A stretch of DNA of 40,145 bases, taken from assembly GCA_021780905.1 (NCBI GenBank), contig JAJXXW010000089.1, positions 1 through 40,145 on the forward strand, written 5' to 3'. A program made the translations under genes and the position numbers. Positions 21,024-28,304 of the stretch are shown one piece after another (position 1 is the first letter of the stretch; the number at the start of each line of letters is the position of its first letter). This DNA comes from a bacterium (lineage in GTDB: Bacteria; Verrucomicrobiota; Verrucomicrobiia; Limisphaerales; UBA11358). The notes beneath the pieces are model-generated. The model saw nothing but the letters and a program-made list of their open reading frames with translations. It was not told the DNA's origin and did no database searches.

Positions 21024-22262
21024 TCATGCCGGCTCCAGATAATCCAGTTCCTTGTCATGTGTTTCCTCCAGTCCGCGCAAGGCCCACAACGCCACGGCCA
21101 CGCACGCAAAGGAAACCACCGCCGCCGCGGCGACGAGGCCGCAGGCCGGCTTGAGTTGATTGAAAGCCAGCGTGATGGGCACGGTCGCGCCGCGCACGAA
21201 GTTCGGCACGGTGGTGGCCACGGTGGCGCGGATGTTGGTGCCGAACTGTTCGGCGGCTATCGTGACGAACACCGTCCAGTAGCCGACCCCGAAGCCGAGC
21301 AGCAAAATCACGAGGTAAAACGTGCCGTTGGACTGGCCGCCGGTGAGGAAATAGGCCGCCATCGCCAGCGCCGTGAACAGGAGAAACAGCAAAAGAATTT
21401 TCCGCCGCGACCGCAATACCTGGCTGAAATAGCCGCTGGCGAATCCGCCAAACGTGATGCCGAGATAACAAAAGGCAATGGCCTGGGCGACCTTGACCTC
21501 GCCCTGGATGTTCAGTGCCCGGGAGAGTTCCGGCGAAAAGGAGACCAGGATGCCCACGATGCACCACAGCGGCAAGCCGATGAGGATGCAGCGCAGATAC
21601 TTCATGAAGCGGGCGGAGTTATTGAACAGCATTAGAAAATTCCCCCGCGAAACGTGGCGGGGCGCCGCGCGCAGTTGCTTGAACATTCCCGATTCCGCCA
21701 CGCTCAAGCGCAGGACCAGCAAAACCAGCCCGAGGCCGCCGCCGATGAAATAGGCCGTGCGCCATTCCACGCGCTGCGCCACGAGGCCGCCAATGACGGC
21801 GCCAAACACGCCGACGGTGGAAATCACGGTCGTGCCGTAACCGCGCAAGGCCCTGGGCAAAACTTCGGTGACGAGCGTGATGCCGCCGCCAAGTTCGCCG
21901 GCCAGGCCGAAGCCGGCGACGAACCGCCACCCGGCGTAGGCCTCGATGGAATGCACAAAACCGTTGGCGATGTTGGCGATGGAATACAGCAGGATGGAAC
22001 CGAAGAGCAGCGCCACGCGGCCCGCCCGGTCGCCGAGAATGCCGAAGAAAATGCCGCCGGCCAGCATGCCGAGCATTTGCAAATTCAGCAGCAGAATGCC
22101 GTGGCTCACCAGCCGTTCGCCCGAAAACCCCATGTCCTTGAGGCTGGGAATGCGCAGAATGGCGAAGAGAATCAAATCATAAACGTCCACAAAATAGCCG
22201 AGCGCGCCGACCATGACGGCCGGCTTGAGAATTGCGCGCAGGGCGGATTCCGGGGGTTTCAT
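21024..22262 (-). CDS. MFS transporter
   Basis: A 412-aa inner-membrane protein with about 12 hydrophobic helices. Features: VGALGYFVDVYDLILF in helix 1, GDRAGRVALLFGS after helix 2, and RFVAGFGLAGELGGGITLVTEVLPRALRGYG, typical of the sugar/metabolite:H+ symporter branch. No substrate can be read. ATG 22262 is preferred to TTG 22292, because aagg lies upstream and the added residues look non-native. Divergent from the zinc-ribbon gene; followed by nadD. Confidence 0.8.
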   Translation of the reverse strand: MKPPESALRAILKPAVMVGALGYFVDVYDLILFAILRIPSLKDMGFSGERLVSHGILLLNLQMLGMLAGGIFFGILGDRAGRVALLFGSILLYSIANIANGFVHSIEAYAGWRFVAGFGLAGELGGGITLVTEVLPRALRGYGTTVISTVGVFGAVIGGLVAQRVEWRTAYFIGGGLGLVLLVLRLSVAESGMFKQLRAAPRHVSRGNFLMLFNNSARFMKYLRCILIGLPLWCIVGILVSFSPELSRALNIQGEVKVAQAIAFCYLGITFGGFASGYFSQVLRSRRKILLLFLLFTALAMAAYFLTGGQSNGTFYLVILLLGFGVGYWTVFVTIAAEQFGTNIRATVATTVPNFVRGATVPITLAFNQLKPACGLVAAAAVVSFACVAVALWALRGLEETHDKELDYLEPA

Positions 22263-22290
22263 TTGGCGCTGGACCTTGCTATTGTTTTTC

Positions 22291-22320
22291 AAATCGTAAA
22301 ACGCAAATCACGAATCGTAA
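22291..22320 (+). repeat. four heptads directly before the zinc-ribbon gene
   Basis: AAATCGT, AAAACGC, AAATCAC and GAATCGT follow each other from 22291 to 22318, and two A lead into ATG 22321. Variants of one 7-nt unit occupy the place of a ribosome site. Confidence 0.65.
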
Positions 22321-22623
22321 ATGAATTTGACCCGACATTGTCACCACTGCGGCGAGCCGTGGACGATTTCCGGCCAGCCCGGCCGCGGCGAAGTCTGCAT
22401 GAAATGCCGCGCCGACCTGCGTTGCTGCCTGAACTGCCAGAGCCACGACCCGCGCGTGGCGCAGCAATGCCGCGCGCGCCGCGCCGAGCCGGTGCTGGAA
22501 AAAGCCGCCGGGAACTTCTGCGAGTATTTTGAATTTGCCCGCCGCCACTGGGAACCGAGGGCGGTGAAATTATCCCGCGAGGACGCCGCGCGGGCGCACC
22601 TGAAAAAATTGTTCGGCGATTGA
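22321..22623 (+). CDS. small zinc-ribbon protein of unknown function
   Basis: A 100-aa cytoplasmic protein. Cysteines C7 and C10 (CHHC), C26 and C29 (CMKC), and C35, C36, C39 (CCLNC) make one or two zinc-binding knuckles in the first 40 residues. The rest is helical and basic (RVAQQCRARRAEPVLEKAAG, FCEYFEFARR, LSREDAARAHLKKLFGD). I recognise no named family. It is convergent with the GT39 gene, 16 bp away. Heptad units run up to its ATG. Confidence 0.75.
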   Translation: MNLTRHCHHCGEPWTISGQPGRGEVCMKCRADLRCCLNCQSHDPRVAQQCRARRAEPVLEKAAGNFCEYFEFARRHWEPRAVKLSREDAARAHLKKLFGD

Positions 22624-22639
22624 GAATCATGGTTGCCGC

Positions 22640-24127
22640 TCAACCGTTGGTGCAAAGGTAAATGCAAAATCGGGTCATGGGCCGCCCGTGATGCTGCGAC
22701 CAGAAATCGTCCACCAGTTCCACCTGGCTGAATTCTTCCTGCAATATTTTCGGAGGCGAACCGTTGGAGGTGGTCACATACAAGGCGCGCGTGCCAGGCC
22801 GGATTTCGTAGCCGGGCCAGAGCGTGAACTGCGTGTCCCCGTAGGTGGCCGGCAACAAATACGGCGTGGGCTGGTCGGGCAGATAGAATGCCATCATGCT
22901 GGCCTGCGCGTAATTGTCGGCGATCAGCAAATGCGCGCGACCGTGCTCCCGCGCCGACTGGACGTGCGCCGCAAAATCTTTCCAGCCCCGCGCGCGGCGC
23001 AGCGGATCAGGAATCGGCCGGCGGTGCAGATAATGGGTGACTTTTCCCGCCGCCAGCATCAGCGGATCCGTGTCGTGCATCAACACCGTCATCAGCAGCG
23101 CGATGCCAAAAGCCGCGCCCACGCCCCAGCGCCAGGCGGGCCGGCGCGCGAGAATTTCCCGCCAATAAACCACCGTGAAAATAACTCCCGTGATGAGCGC
23201 CGGCGCCGCCCAGTTGGGCTGGCCGGCCTTGTTCAAGCTGAAGAAGGCGAACAAGCCGTAAAGCGGGAGAAACTGGCTCAACAAAAACCGGACGCGCAAA
23301 TCCGCGTGCCGCCGCCCCAGCAGCGCCGCCCCGGCCACGACCATGCCGGCGGCGATCAGCGGCGAAATCACGCCGAATTGCCCGCCGATGAACTCCAGCA
23401 GTTCCATGGGATGAATCTGGAAGCTCTGGTCCACCCCGCTGCGCGCGTGCAGGGCCATCCAGTGAACCCAGCCGGTCTGGATGTTCCACCACAAAATCGG
23501 CAGGATGCTCACGCCGAACGCGGCACCCAGCGTCACCATTTTCCGGCTGCACAGCAGCGGACGGTGTTCCTTCGACCAGAGCAGGAAAAACCCGATGCAG
23601 ATGAGCTGCACGCCGTTGGTGAACTTGGCAAGAAAACCCGCGCCGATCGCCAGCCCCAGCCAGAACCAGTCGCTGAACCGGTCGCGATGAATCGCCTTCC
23701 AGAAAATCAGCGCCGCCCAGGCCCAGAAAAAAACGCTCAACGAATCAATCGTCATTAGAACCGAACCCACCGCCATCATCGGGATCACCGTCGCCAGCAG
23801 CAGCGACCATAACGCCACGCGGTCGTCATACAAGCGCCGCGCCAGCAGGAAGAGCACCGCGCCGGTGGCCGTGCTCAAGACCACGGCGAAAAAGCGGATG
23901 CCGAAAACCGTCGGGCCGAACAGCTCCGTGCCCAGCGCGATGATCCAGGCGACGCCCGGCCCCTTGTCGCGATACGAAGCCGCCAGATGTTTTGACCAGA
24001 GCCAGTAATAAGCCTCGTCCGGCACCAGTTCCATGTGGTTGATAAACCACAGCCGGTAGCAGGTCAGGGCGAACAGCAGAAAAATCGCCAGCCGCACCGG
24101 GCTGGTTTGACGCAGGCATGAAATCAT
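22640..24127 (-). CDS. GT39 (ArnT/PMT-like) membrane glycosyltransferase
   Basis: A 495-aa integral membrane protein with about 10 helices and the GT39 start: helix 1, then the loop MELVPDEAYYWLWSKHLAASYRDKGPGVAWI, where the DE pair is the metal/catalytic acidic site and the PDEAYYWLW block is the ArnT-like signature. It uses lipid-linked sugars and works on the periplasmic side. The C-terminal soluble part (about 385-495) carries little signal. The acceptor is unknown; the adjacent glycosyltransferases suggest surface glycan or lipid A modification. No start conflict. Confidence 0.88.
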   Translation of the reverse strand: MISCLRQTSPVRLAIFLLFALTCYRLWFINHMELVPDEAYYWLWSKHLAASYRDKGPGVAWIIALGTELFGPTVFGIRFFAVVLSTATGAVLFLLARRLYDDRVALWSLLLATVIPMMAVGSVLMTIDSLSVFFWAWAALIFWKAIHRDRFSDWFWLGLAIGAGFLAKFTNGVQLICIGFFLLWSKEHRPLLCSRKMVTLGAAFGVSILPILWWNIQTGWVHWMALHARSGVDQSFQIHPMELLEFIGGQFGVISPLIAAGMVVAGAALLGRRHADLRVRFLLSQFLPLYGLFAFFSLNKAGQPNWAAPALITGVIFTVVYWREILARRPAWRWGVGAAFGIALLMTVLMHDTDPLMLAAGKVTHYLHRRPIPDPLRRARGWKDFAAHVQSAREHGRAHLLIADNYAQASMMAFYLPDQPTPYLLPATYGDTQFTLWPGYEIRPGTRALYVTTSNGSPPKILQEEFSQVELVDDFWSQHHGRPMTRFCIYLCTNG

Positions 24128-24246
24128 CGAGCTATTTTATGGGGTCGGCCCGCCAGCCGCAATGCGTTCTTCCGCCCGAGGGAAGATCCTTTCATGCAGC
24201 CCAAACCCGGTCACACGCCGCCAACACTATGGAGATGCTGATGGAC

Positions 24247-24311
24247 GCCACGTCTCCGCCCGGCGGCGGCGTGCCCCCCCAGCCGGACTCAGCCGCCGGG
24301 AGCGACGTGGC
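24247..24311. repeat. GC-rich palindromic element in a gene-free gap
   Basis: GCCACGTC (24247-24254) and CCCGGCGGC (24259-24267) are matched by GCCGCCGGG (24292-24300) and GACGTGGC (24304-24311), giving an interrupted stem of 17 bp around a 24-nt loop. It sits in the 292-bp gap 24128-24419, which otherwise holds only the heptad block. A REP-like element is likely. Confidence 0.6.
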
Positions 24312-24384
24312 CTTCGTGTCCCGGCAGAACGGTTCGTTGGCCACCTCGAGCGTATTTCAATGGTCGTGTTTCCGACGCATTTGC

Positions 24385-24419
24385 TTGAAACTTGACACCT
24401 GAAACTTAAAACTTCGTCC
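24385..24419 (+). repeat. four heptads directly before a GT2 gene
   Basis: TTGAAAC, TTGACAC, CTGAAAC and TTAAAAC run from 24385 to 24412, then one more 7-nt step (ttcgtcc) leads exactly to ATG 24420. No purine-rich ribosome site is present. Confidence 0.7.
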
Positions 24420-25295
24420 ATGACAGTCAGCGGCTTCACCTTCCTGCGCAACGGGCAAAAGCTCGGTTATCCGTTCGTTGCGTCCATCCGCTCCATTTTG
24501 CCGCTGGTGGATGAGTTCGTCATCGCGCTCGGCCCGTGCGACGACGACACGGAAAAAATGATCCGGGAAATTGGCGATCCAAAAATCCGCATCATTCCCA
24601 CCACGTGGAACGAAAATCTCCGCAGCGATTATTCGGTGAAGGGTTTTGTCTATGGCCAGCAGAAATCCATCGCGCTGTTCAACTGCACCGGCGACTGGGC
24701 GTTCTATCTGGAAGCGGACGAGGTGGTGCATGAGGATGACCTGCCAAAAATCCGCGTGGCGATGGAAAAACATCTGGACGATGAGCGGGTCGAGGCGCTG
24801 GCGTTTGACTACCTGCATTTTTACGGCAACCAAAACACCATCGCGTGGTCGCCGGGCTGGTATCGCAGCGAGGTGCGCATCATCCGCAACACGATTCCGG
24901 CGTGGTCGAGCGAGGCCTTGTTTTTCAACATCGTCGTCAGCTACAAGAAATCGCGCTACCCGCGGGCGGCGCACATCGGCGCGACGATTTATCATTACGG
25001 CTGGGTGCGAAGCGAGGCGCAGATGAACCTGAAGTCCGCCGCCGTGCTCAAATTCTGGAACAACCGCGAATTGACGCCGGTGGACTATGCGCAGATTGAC
25101 GCCGGCGTGTTGAAATTGTTTTCCGGCAGCCATCCGCAGGCGGTTCAAGCCTGGCTGCCGGCGGCCGACGGAATTTTCCGGGCCGACCCGCACCACAAAT
25201 TGACTGCGCGGGAGAAAAAGCACCGGCGGCTGCTGTGGCTGGAAAAAACCTTCGGACTGCGGTTCAACAAGAAACATTACCGGCTGGTGCGCTGA
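24420..25295 (+). CDS. GT2-fold glycosyltransferase
   Basis: A 291-aa protein with a GT-A fold: N-terminal strand VSGFTFLRNG, IRSILPLVDEFVIALGPCDD, and acidic metal motif EADE (98-101) in DWAFYLEADEVVHEDD. It probably transfers a sugar from a nucleotide donor in the cytoplasm. ATG 24420 matches the first strand. It is the only plus-strand gene in the glycosyltransferase region; its last 32 bp overlap the 3' end of the convergent GT9 gene. Acceptor unknown. Confidence 0.82.
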   Translation: MTVSGFTFLRNGQKLGYPFVASIRSILPLVDEFVIALGPCDDDTEKMIREIGDPKIRIIPTTWNENLRSDYSVKGFVYGQQKSIALFNCTGDWAFYLEADEVVHEDDLPKIRVAMEKHLDDERVEALAFDYLHFYGNQNTIAWSPGWYRSEVRIIRNTIPAWSSEALFFNIVVSYKKSRYPRAAHIGATIYHYGWVRSEAQMNLKSAAVLKFWNNRELTPVDYAQIDAGVLKLFSGSHPQAVQAWLPAADGIFRADPHHKLTAREKKHRRLLWLEKTFGLRFNKKHYRLVR

Positions 25296-26256
25296 AAATC
25301 CGGGCGATGGCCGAATTGACTTCGGTCGTGGAAATTTCCCCGATGGCTTCCGGCCTCGGTGCCGCCACCACCCAGTCCGGATGCTGGAAAGGTGCCGGGC
25401 TGCCGGGCGTGGCCTGGTGCATGAGCATCAAGACCCGTTTGCCCAGCGCGACGGCCAGATGCAGCGCGCCGGTGTCGCCGCCGAGCACCAGCGTGGACAG
25501 TTGCATGAGGCCGCCGGTGACCAGCAGCGACACGCCGGCGGAAACAGCGAAACCCGCCGACCGCGCCGGGGCCAGCGCCGCAAGATCCGCCGGGCCGCCG
25601 CCGAAAATGATTTGCACGCCCTGCGACCGCCAGTGCCGCGCGACGGCCAGGTAATTGTCCAGCGGCCAGTTTTTGTGTGCGCCGCTGGTGAGCGGCTGGA
25701 TAAACAGGGTGGGCTTCGCCAGTTTTAGGCCGTTGCCCGCGAACCAGGCGTGGGCGTCGGTAACCGCCGTGTCCGGCAGGTCGAATTTATTGTGAATGGC
25801 ACCCATTTTCAAACCGCATTGTTCCAGCAGGCGGAGATGGGCTTCGGCGGGATGCACTGCTGGAGTGGGTTTGATGGGCCGGGTGTAGGCCCATTCGCGC
25901 CCGGCGCGATGCACCTGCGCCCAGCGTTGCGGCGCGCCGGTCAGCCGCGTGAGCCAGGCGGTTTCGCCGTAACCTTGAAAATCCACTGCGAGCGAAAACC
26001 GGCCGGCGCGGAGACGTTGCAGCAGGCCGAAAAATTCGCCGGCCATTTTCAACGGGTGGCCGCTGCGCAGCGCGGCGCGGTCGAGGGTGATGACCTCGTT
26101 CACCTCGCGAAATCCGTGCAACAGCGGCGCGGATTCCTTCAAGGTCAGGAAGGTGATTTTGCTGGCTGGAAAATGTTCGCGCACGGCGTTGACGGCGGGC
26201 AGGGTGAGGACAACATCCCCGATGGCCTTGAAGCGGATGAGCAGGATGTTTTTCAT
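25264..26256 (-). CDS. GT9 (heptosyltransferase-like) glycosyltransferase
   Basis: A 330-aa GT-B protein of the ADP-heptose:LPS heptosyltransferase family. It starts MKNILLIRFKAIGDVVLTLP, which is the family signature, and has the C-terminal donor-site motif LGGDTGALHLAVALGKRVLML. It is last in a minus-strand series: the upstream GT2 ends 4 bp before its ATG. The frame extends to 26424, but the added residues are antisense to nothing and lack signal, so ATG 26256 is used. Suggested role: LPS core or similar surface glycan. Confidence 0.9.
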   Translation of the reverse strand: MKNILLIRFKAIGDVVLTLPAVNAVREHFPASKITFLTLKESAPLLHGFREVNEVITLDRAALRSGHPLKMAGEFFGLLQRLRAGRFSLAVDFQGYGETAWLTRLTGAPQRWAQVHRAGREWAYTRPIKPTPAVHPAEAHLRLLEQCGLKMGAIHNKFDLPDTAVTDAHAWFAGNGLKLAKPTLFIQPLTSGAHKNWPLDNYLAVARHWRSQGVQIIFGGGPADLAALAPARSAGFAVSAGVSLLVTGGLMQLSTLVLGGDTGALHLAVALGKRVLMLMHQATPGSPAPFQHPDWVVAAPRPEAIGEISTTEVNSAIARIFSAPAGNVSC

Positions 26257-26260
26257 CGCG

Positions 26261-27046
26261 TCACAGGTGCCGGCTGAGTCCGTGTTCGCACCGCGCGGTC
26301 TTTTCCCGGAGGGTTTTTTCCAGCAGGCCGTCATTGGCCGGCAGATGGGCGCGACTGGCCGGCGGATGCCAGAGATGAAAGCACAGTGCGCGTCCGCGCA
26401 AATCCATGCGCTGGACGCCGGCATTGAGCAGCCGCGCGGCGAGTTCGGAATCCTCGCGGCCCCAGCCGGTGAAATCTTCGTTGTAGCCGTTGACGCGCAA
26501 CAGGTCGGCGCGCCAGATGGCGAGGTTGCAGCCGCGGACGCCGCGCAGATGATGCTTGATTTTGCGGACGGCGAACGGCCAGCGGAAGGCGTTTTTCAGC
26601 CCGGAAATCTGGTTTTGAAAAACCGCCCGGCGGCGGTCGCAGGCAAACGAGTTCCGTCCGAACCACGCGGCGGCTTTTTTCTCGATCAACGCCCGGTGGC
26701 CTTGCACAAAAAACCTGGGTTGGGCGGCGGCCCGGTGGTCGGCGATGAAATCCTGGTGGGGCACGGTGTCGCCATCGAGAAACACCAGGTAGTCGGCGCG
26801 GGCGGCGGCGATGGCGAGGTTGAGAATGCGCGACCGGCGGAAGCCTTCAGCCTTTTGCCACACGTGGTGCGCCTTGAATTTTTGCGTGCCCGCCCAGGCT
26901 TCAAAAAGCCGGCGCGTCTCCTCCGTCGAGCCGTCGTCTGCCAGCAGCACTTCATCGGGGGGCTGACTTTGCCGGCTGGTGGCCTGTAACACCCGGCTGA
27001 GATAATCCGGCTGATTATGGGTGTTGATGATGAGCGCGCTGGTCAT
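26261..27046 (-). CDS. GT2 glycosyltransferase with galactosyltransferase-type C-terminus
   Basis: A 261-aa GT-A protein. Motifs: N-terminal MTSALIINTHNQPDYLSRVL, ADDGS (37-40), DGD metal motif (91-93) in DYLVFLDGDTVPHQD, and GWGREDSEL (194-202), a C-terminal signature of GT2/GT7-type enzymes. ATG 27046 overlaps the stop of the preceding gene by 4 bp (ATGA), indicating translational coupling. Donor and acceptor unknown. Confidence 0.87.
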   Translation of the reverse strand: MTSALIINTHNQPDYLSRVLQATSRQSQPPDEVLLADDGSTEETRRLFEAWAGTQKFKAHHVWQKAEGFRRSRILNLAIAAARADYLVFLDGDTVPHQDFIADHRAAAQPRFFVQGHRALIEKKAAAWFGRNSFACDRRRAVFQNQISGLKNAFRWPFAVRKIKHHLRGVRGCNLAIWRADLLRVNGYNEDFTGWGREDSELAARLLNAGVQRMDLRGRALCFHLWHPPASRAHLPANDGLLEKTLREKTARCEHGLSRHL

Positions 27047-27819
27047 GCTTTTTCCGAGGGCGGCAGGTGGGCTTCGCGCACCTTGGCGTAGCGTGTGGCG
27101 GCGGAAAAGGCGTTGACGCAGGCGATGTAATATCCCTGCCAACCGTCCAGAAAACCGCGCTTCAGAAAATAGGCGCGGAAAAACCGCCAGCCCGGGCGCA
27201 ACAGCATGGTCAGTAGGCCGGGCGGGGGGCCGGCTTTTTGGCGCACAAACTCATCGCTGAACGGAATGATTTTTTGCACATGCTGGTTGATGGATGCGTT
27301 GCTGAAATGCAGCAGGTCGCCGTGGAGACGGCCGATGGTTCCGGTCACCTGCAGTTTTTCGTGGATGATGGCCGGAGACCAGGTGGCCTGGCCTCGGCAC
27401 CACAGCCGGATCTGGCGGTCGGGATACCAGTCGCCGTGGCGGATCCAGCGGCCGCAGTAAAACGAGCAGCGGGGAAAACTGTAAGCGGCGTGCGTGGCGC
27501 GGCGCTTGTCATCCGCCAGCAATTGCTGGATTTCTCTTCGGAGCCGGGGCGAAACCGCTTCGTCGGCGTCCAGGTTCAACACCCAGGGCTGGGTGCACTT
27601 TTCGACGGCCGATTGCTTCTGCCGGCCGAACCCTTTCCACGGCTCGCGGAAGATTTTCGCCCCGAACTGCGTCGCGATTTTATCCGTGTGGTCGTTCACG
27701 GTGTCATTCAGCACGATGACGATTTCCGCCGTCCAATCGGCGACACTGGCCAGCGCCCGGTGGATGCGATGCGCTTCATTGCCGGCGATGACGCAGACGG
27801 AGATGGGCGATGGTTCCAT
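27043..27819 (-). CDS. GT2 glycosyltransferase, WaaE/KdtX-like
   Basis: A 258-aa GT-A protein resembling the LPS-core beta-1,4-glucosyltransferases (WaaE/KdtX). SVCVIAGNEAHRIHRALASV opens it; VNDHTDKIATQFGAKIF and PWKGFGRQKQSAVEKC follow, then LNLDADEAVS (DxD at 84-86). The C-terminal KIIPFSDEFVRQKAG and FFRAYFLKRGFLDGWQGY block is also typical. Coupled to the next GT2 by a 4-bp overlap. Evidence for membership is good; the exact sugar is not. Confidence 0.88.
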   Translation of the reverse strand: MEPSPISVCVIAGNEAHRIHRALASVADWTAEIVIVLNDTVNDHTDKIATQFGAKIFREPWKGFGRQKQSAVEKCTQPWVLNLDADEAVSPRLRREIQQLLADDKRRATHAAYSFPRCSFYCGRWIRHGDWYPDRQIRLWCRGQATWSPAIIHEKLQVTGTIGRLHGDLLHFSNASINQHVQKIIPFSDEFVRQKAGPPPGLLTMLLRPGWRFFRAYFLKRGFLDGWQGYYIACVNAFSAATRYAKVREAHLPPSEKA

Positions 27820-27825
27820 GGCCAG

Positions 27826-27993
27826 TCAGGATGCGGGCGGCGGCGGGAGGGTGGTGAACGGGCGGTTGTGTTCCCGGATTTTTTGTTCCAGCCGCGCCAA
27901 ATTCTCCGGCTTCTCCTGCAATTCAAGCAGCGGTTTCAATTCGCTGCGGATGAGGTGTTGCAGTTCTAGGGCGGCGGTGAAAAGTTCATTCAT
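27826..27993 (-). CDS. small acidic/helical hypothetical protein
   Basis: 55 aa beginning MNELFTAALELQHLIRSELK, followed by a charged helix (LLELQEKPENLARLEQKIRE) and a Pro-rich end. It lies 6 bp before the GT2 gene and 19 bp after the previous small ORF, all on one strand, so it is likely to be part of the operon. The helical periodicity and lack of Cys or Trp favour a real gene. No known family; possibly a partner of the adjacent 68-aa protein. Confidence 0.55.
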   Translation of the reverse strand: MNELFTAALELQHLIRSELKPLLELQEKPENLARLEQKIREHNRPFTTLPPPPAS

Positions 27994-28012
27994 GGAAATG
28001 AAGGCGGCGGAA

Positions 28013-28219
28013 TCAGGCCTGCTGGGCCACCAAACCGGAAGCATCCTTGGGCTGCGGGTAATGCCCGGCCAGGGACAGCACGGCTTCAACCTGCCGCCAG
28101 GCACCCGCCTCGGTGAGCGTTTGCAGTTCAAACCGCCGGAACTCCGCCAGGGCCACGGCGGCATATTGCCATTGCGTCATCCACTGGCGCTGCTCGGCCG
28201 GGGTCGTGGCTAGTTTCAT
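28013..28219 (-). CDS. small hypothetical protein in the glycan operon
   Basis: 68 aa: MKLATTPAEQRQWMTQWQYA, then helical VALAEFRRFELQTLTEAGAW and RQVEAVLSLAGHYPQP. It sits between the GT9-FkbM gene (85 bp away) and the 55-aa ORF in the same direction. Amphipathic helices and normal composition suggest a real small cytoplasmic protein. Function unknown. Confidence 0.5.
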   Translation of the reverse strand: MKLATTPAEQRQWMTQWQYAAVALAEFRRFELQTLTEAGAWRQVEAVLSLAGHYPQPKDASGLVAQQA

Positions 28220-28304
28220 CGCTTGAATCCTAGCAAGGCCGTTTCGCGCCGTCAGGTGAAAAATCCGGCCGGGCTGCCGGAGATGGGCGGTCTGGTCATC
28301 GGCA

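Noticed and set aside
19896..21635. 579-aa plus-strand frame over rsfS, nadD and MFS
   Set aside because: Spans three clear genes on the other strand; composition is typical of shadows.
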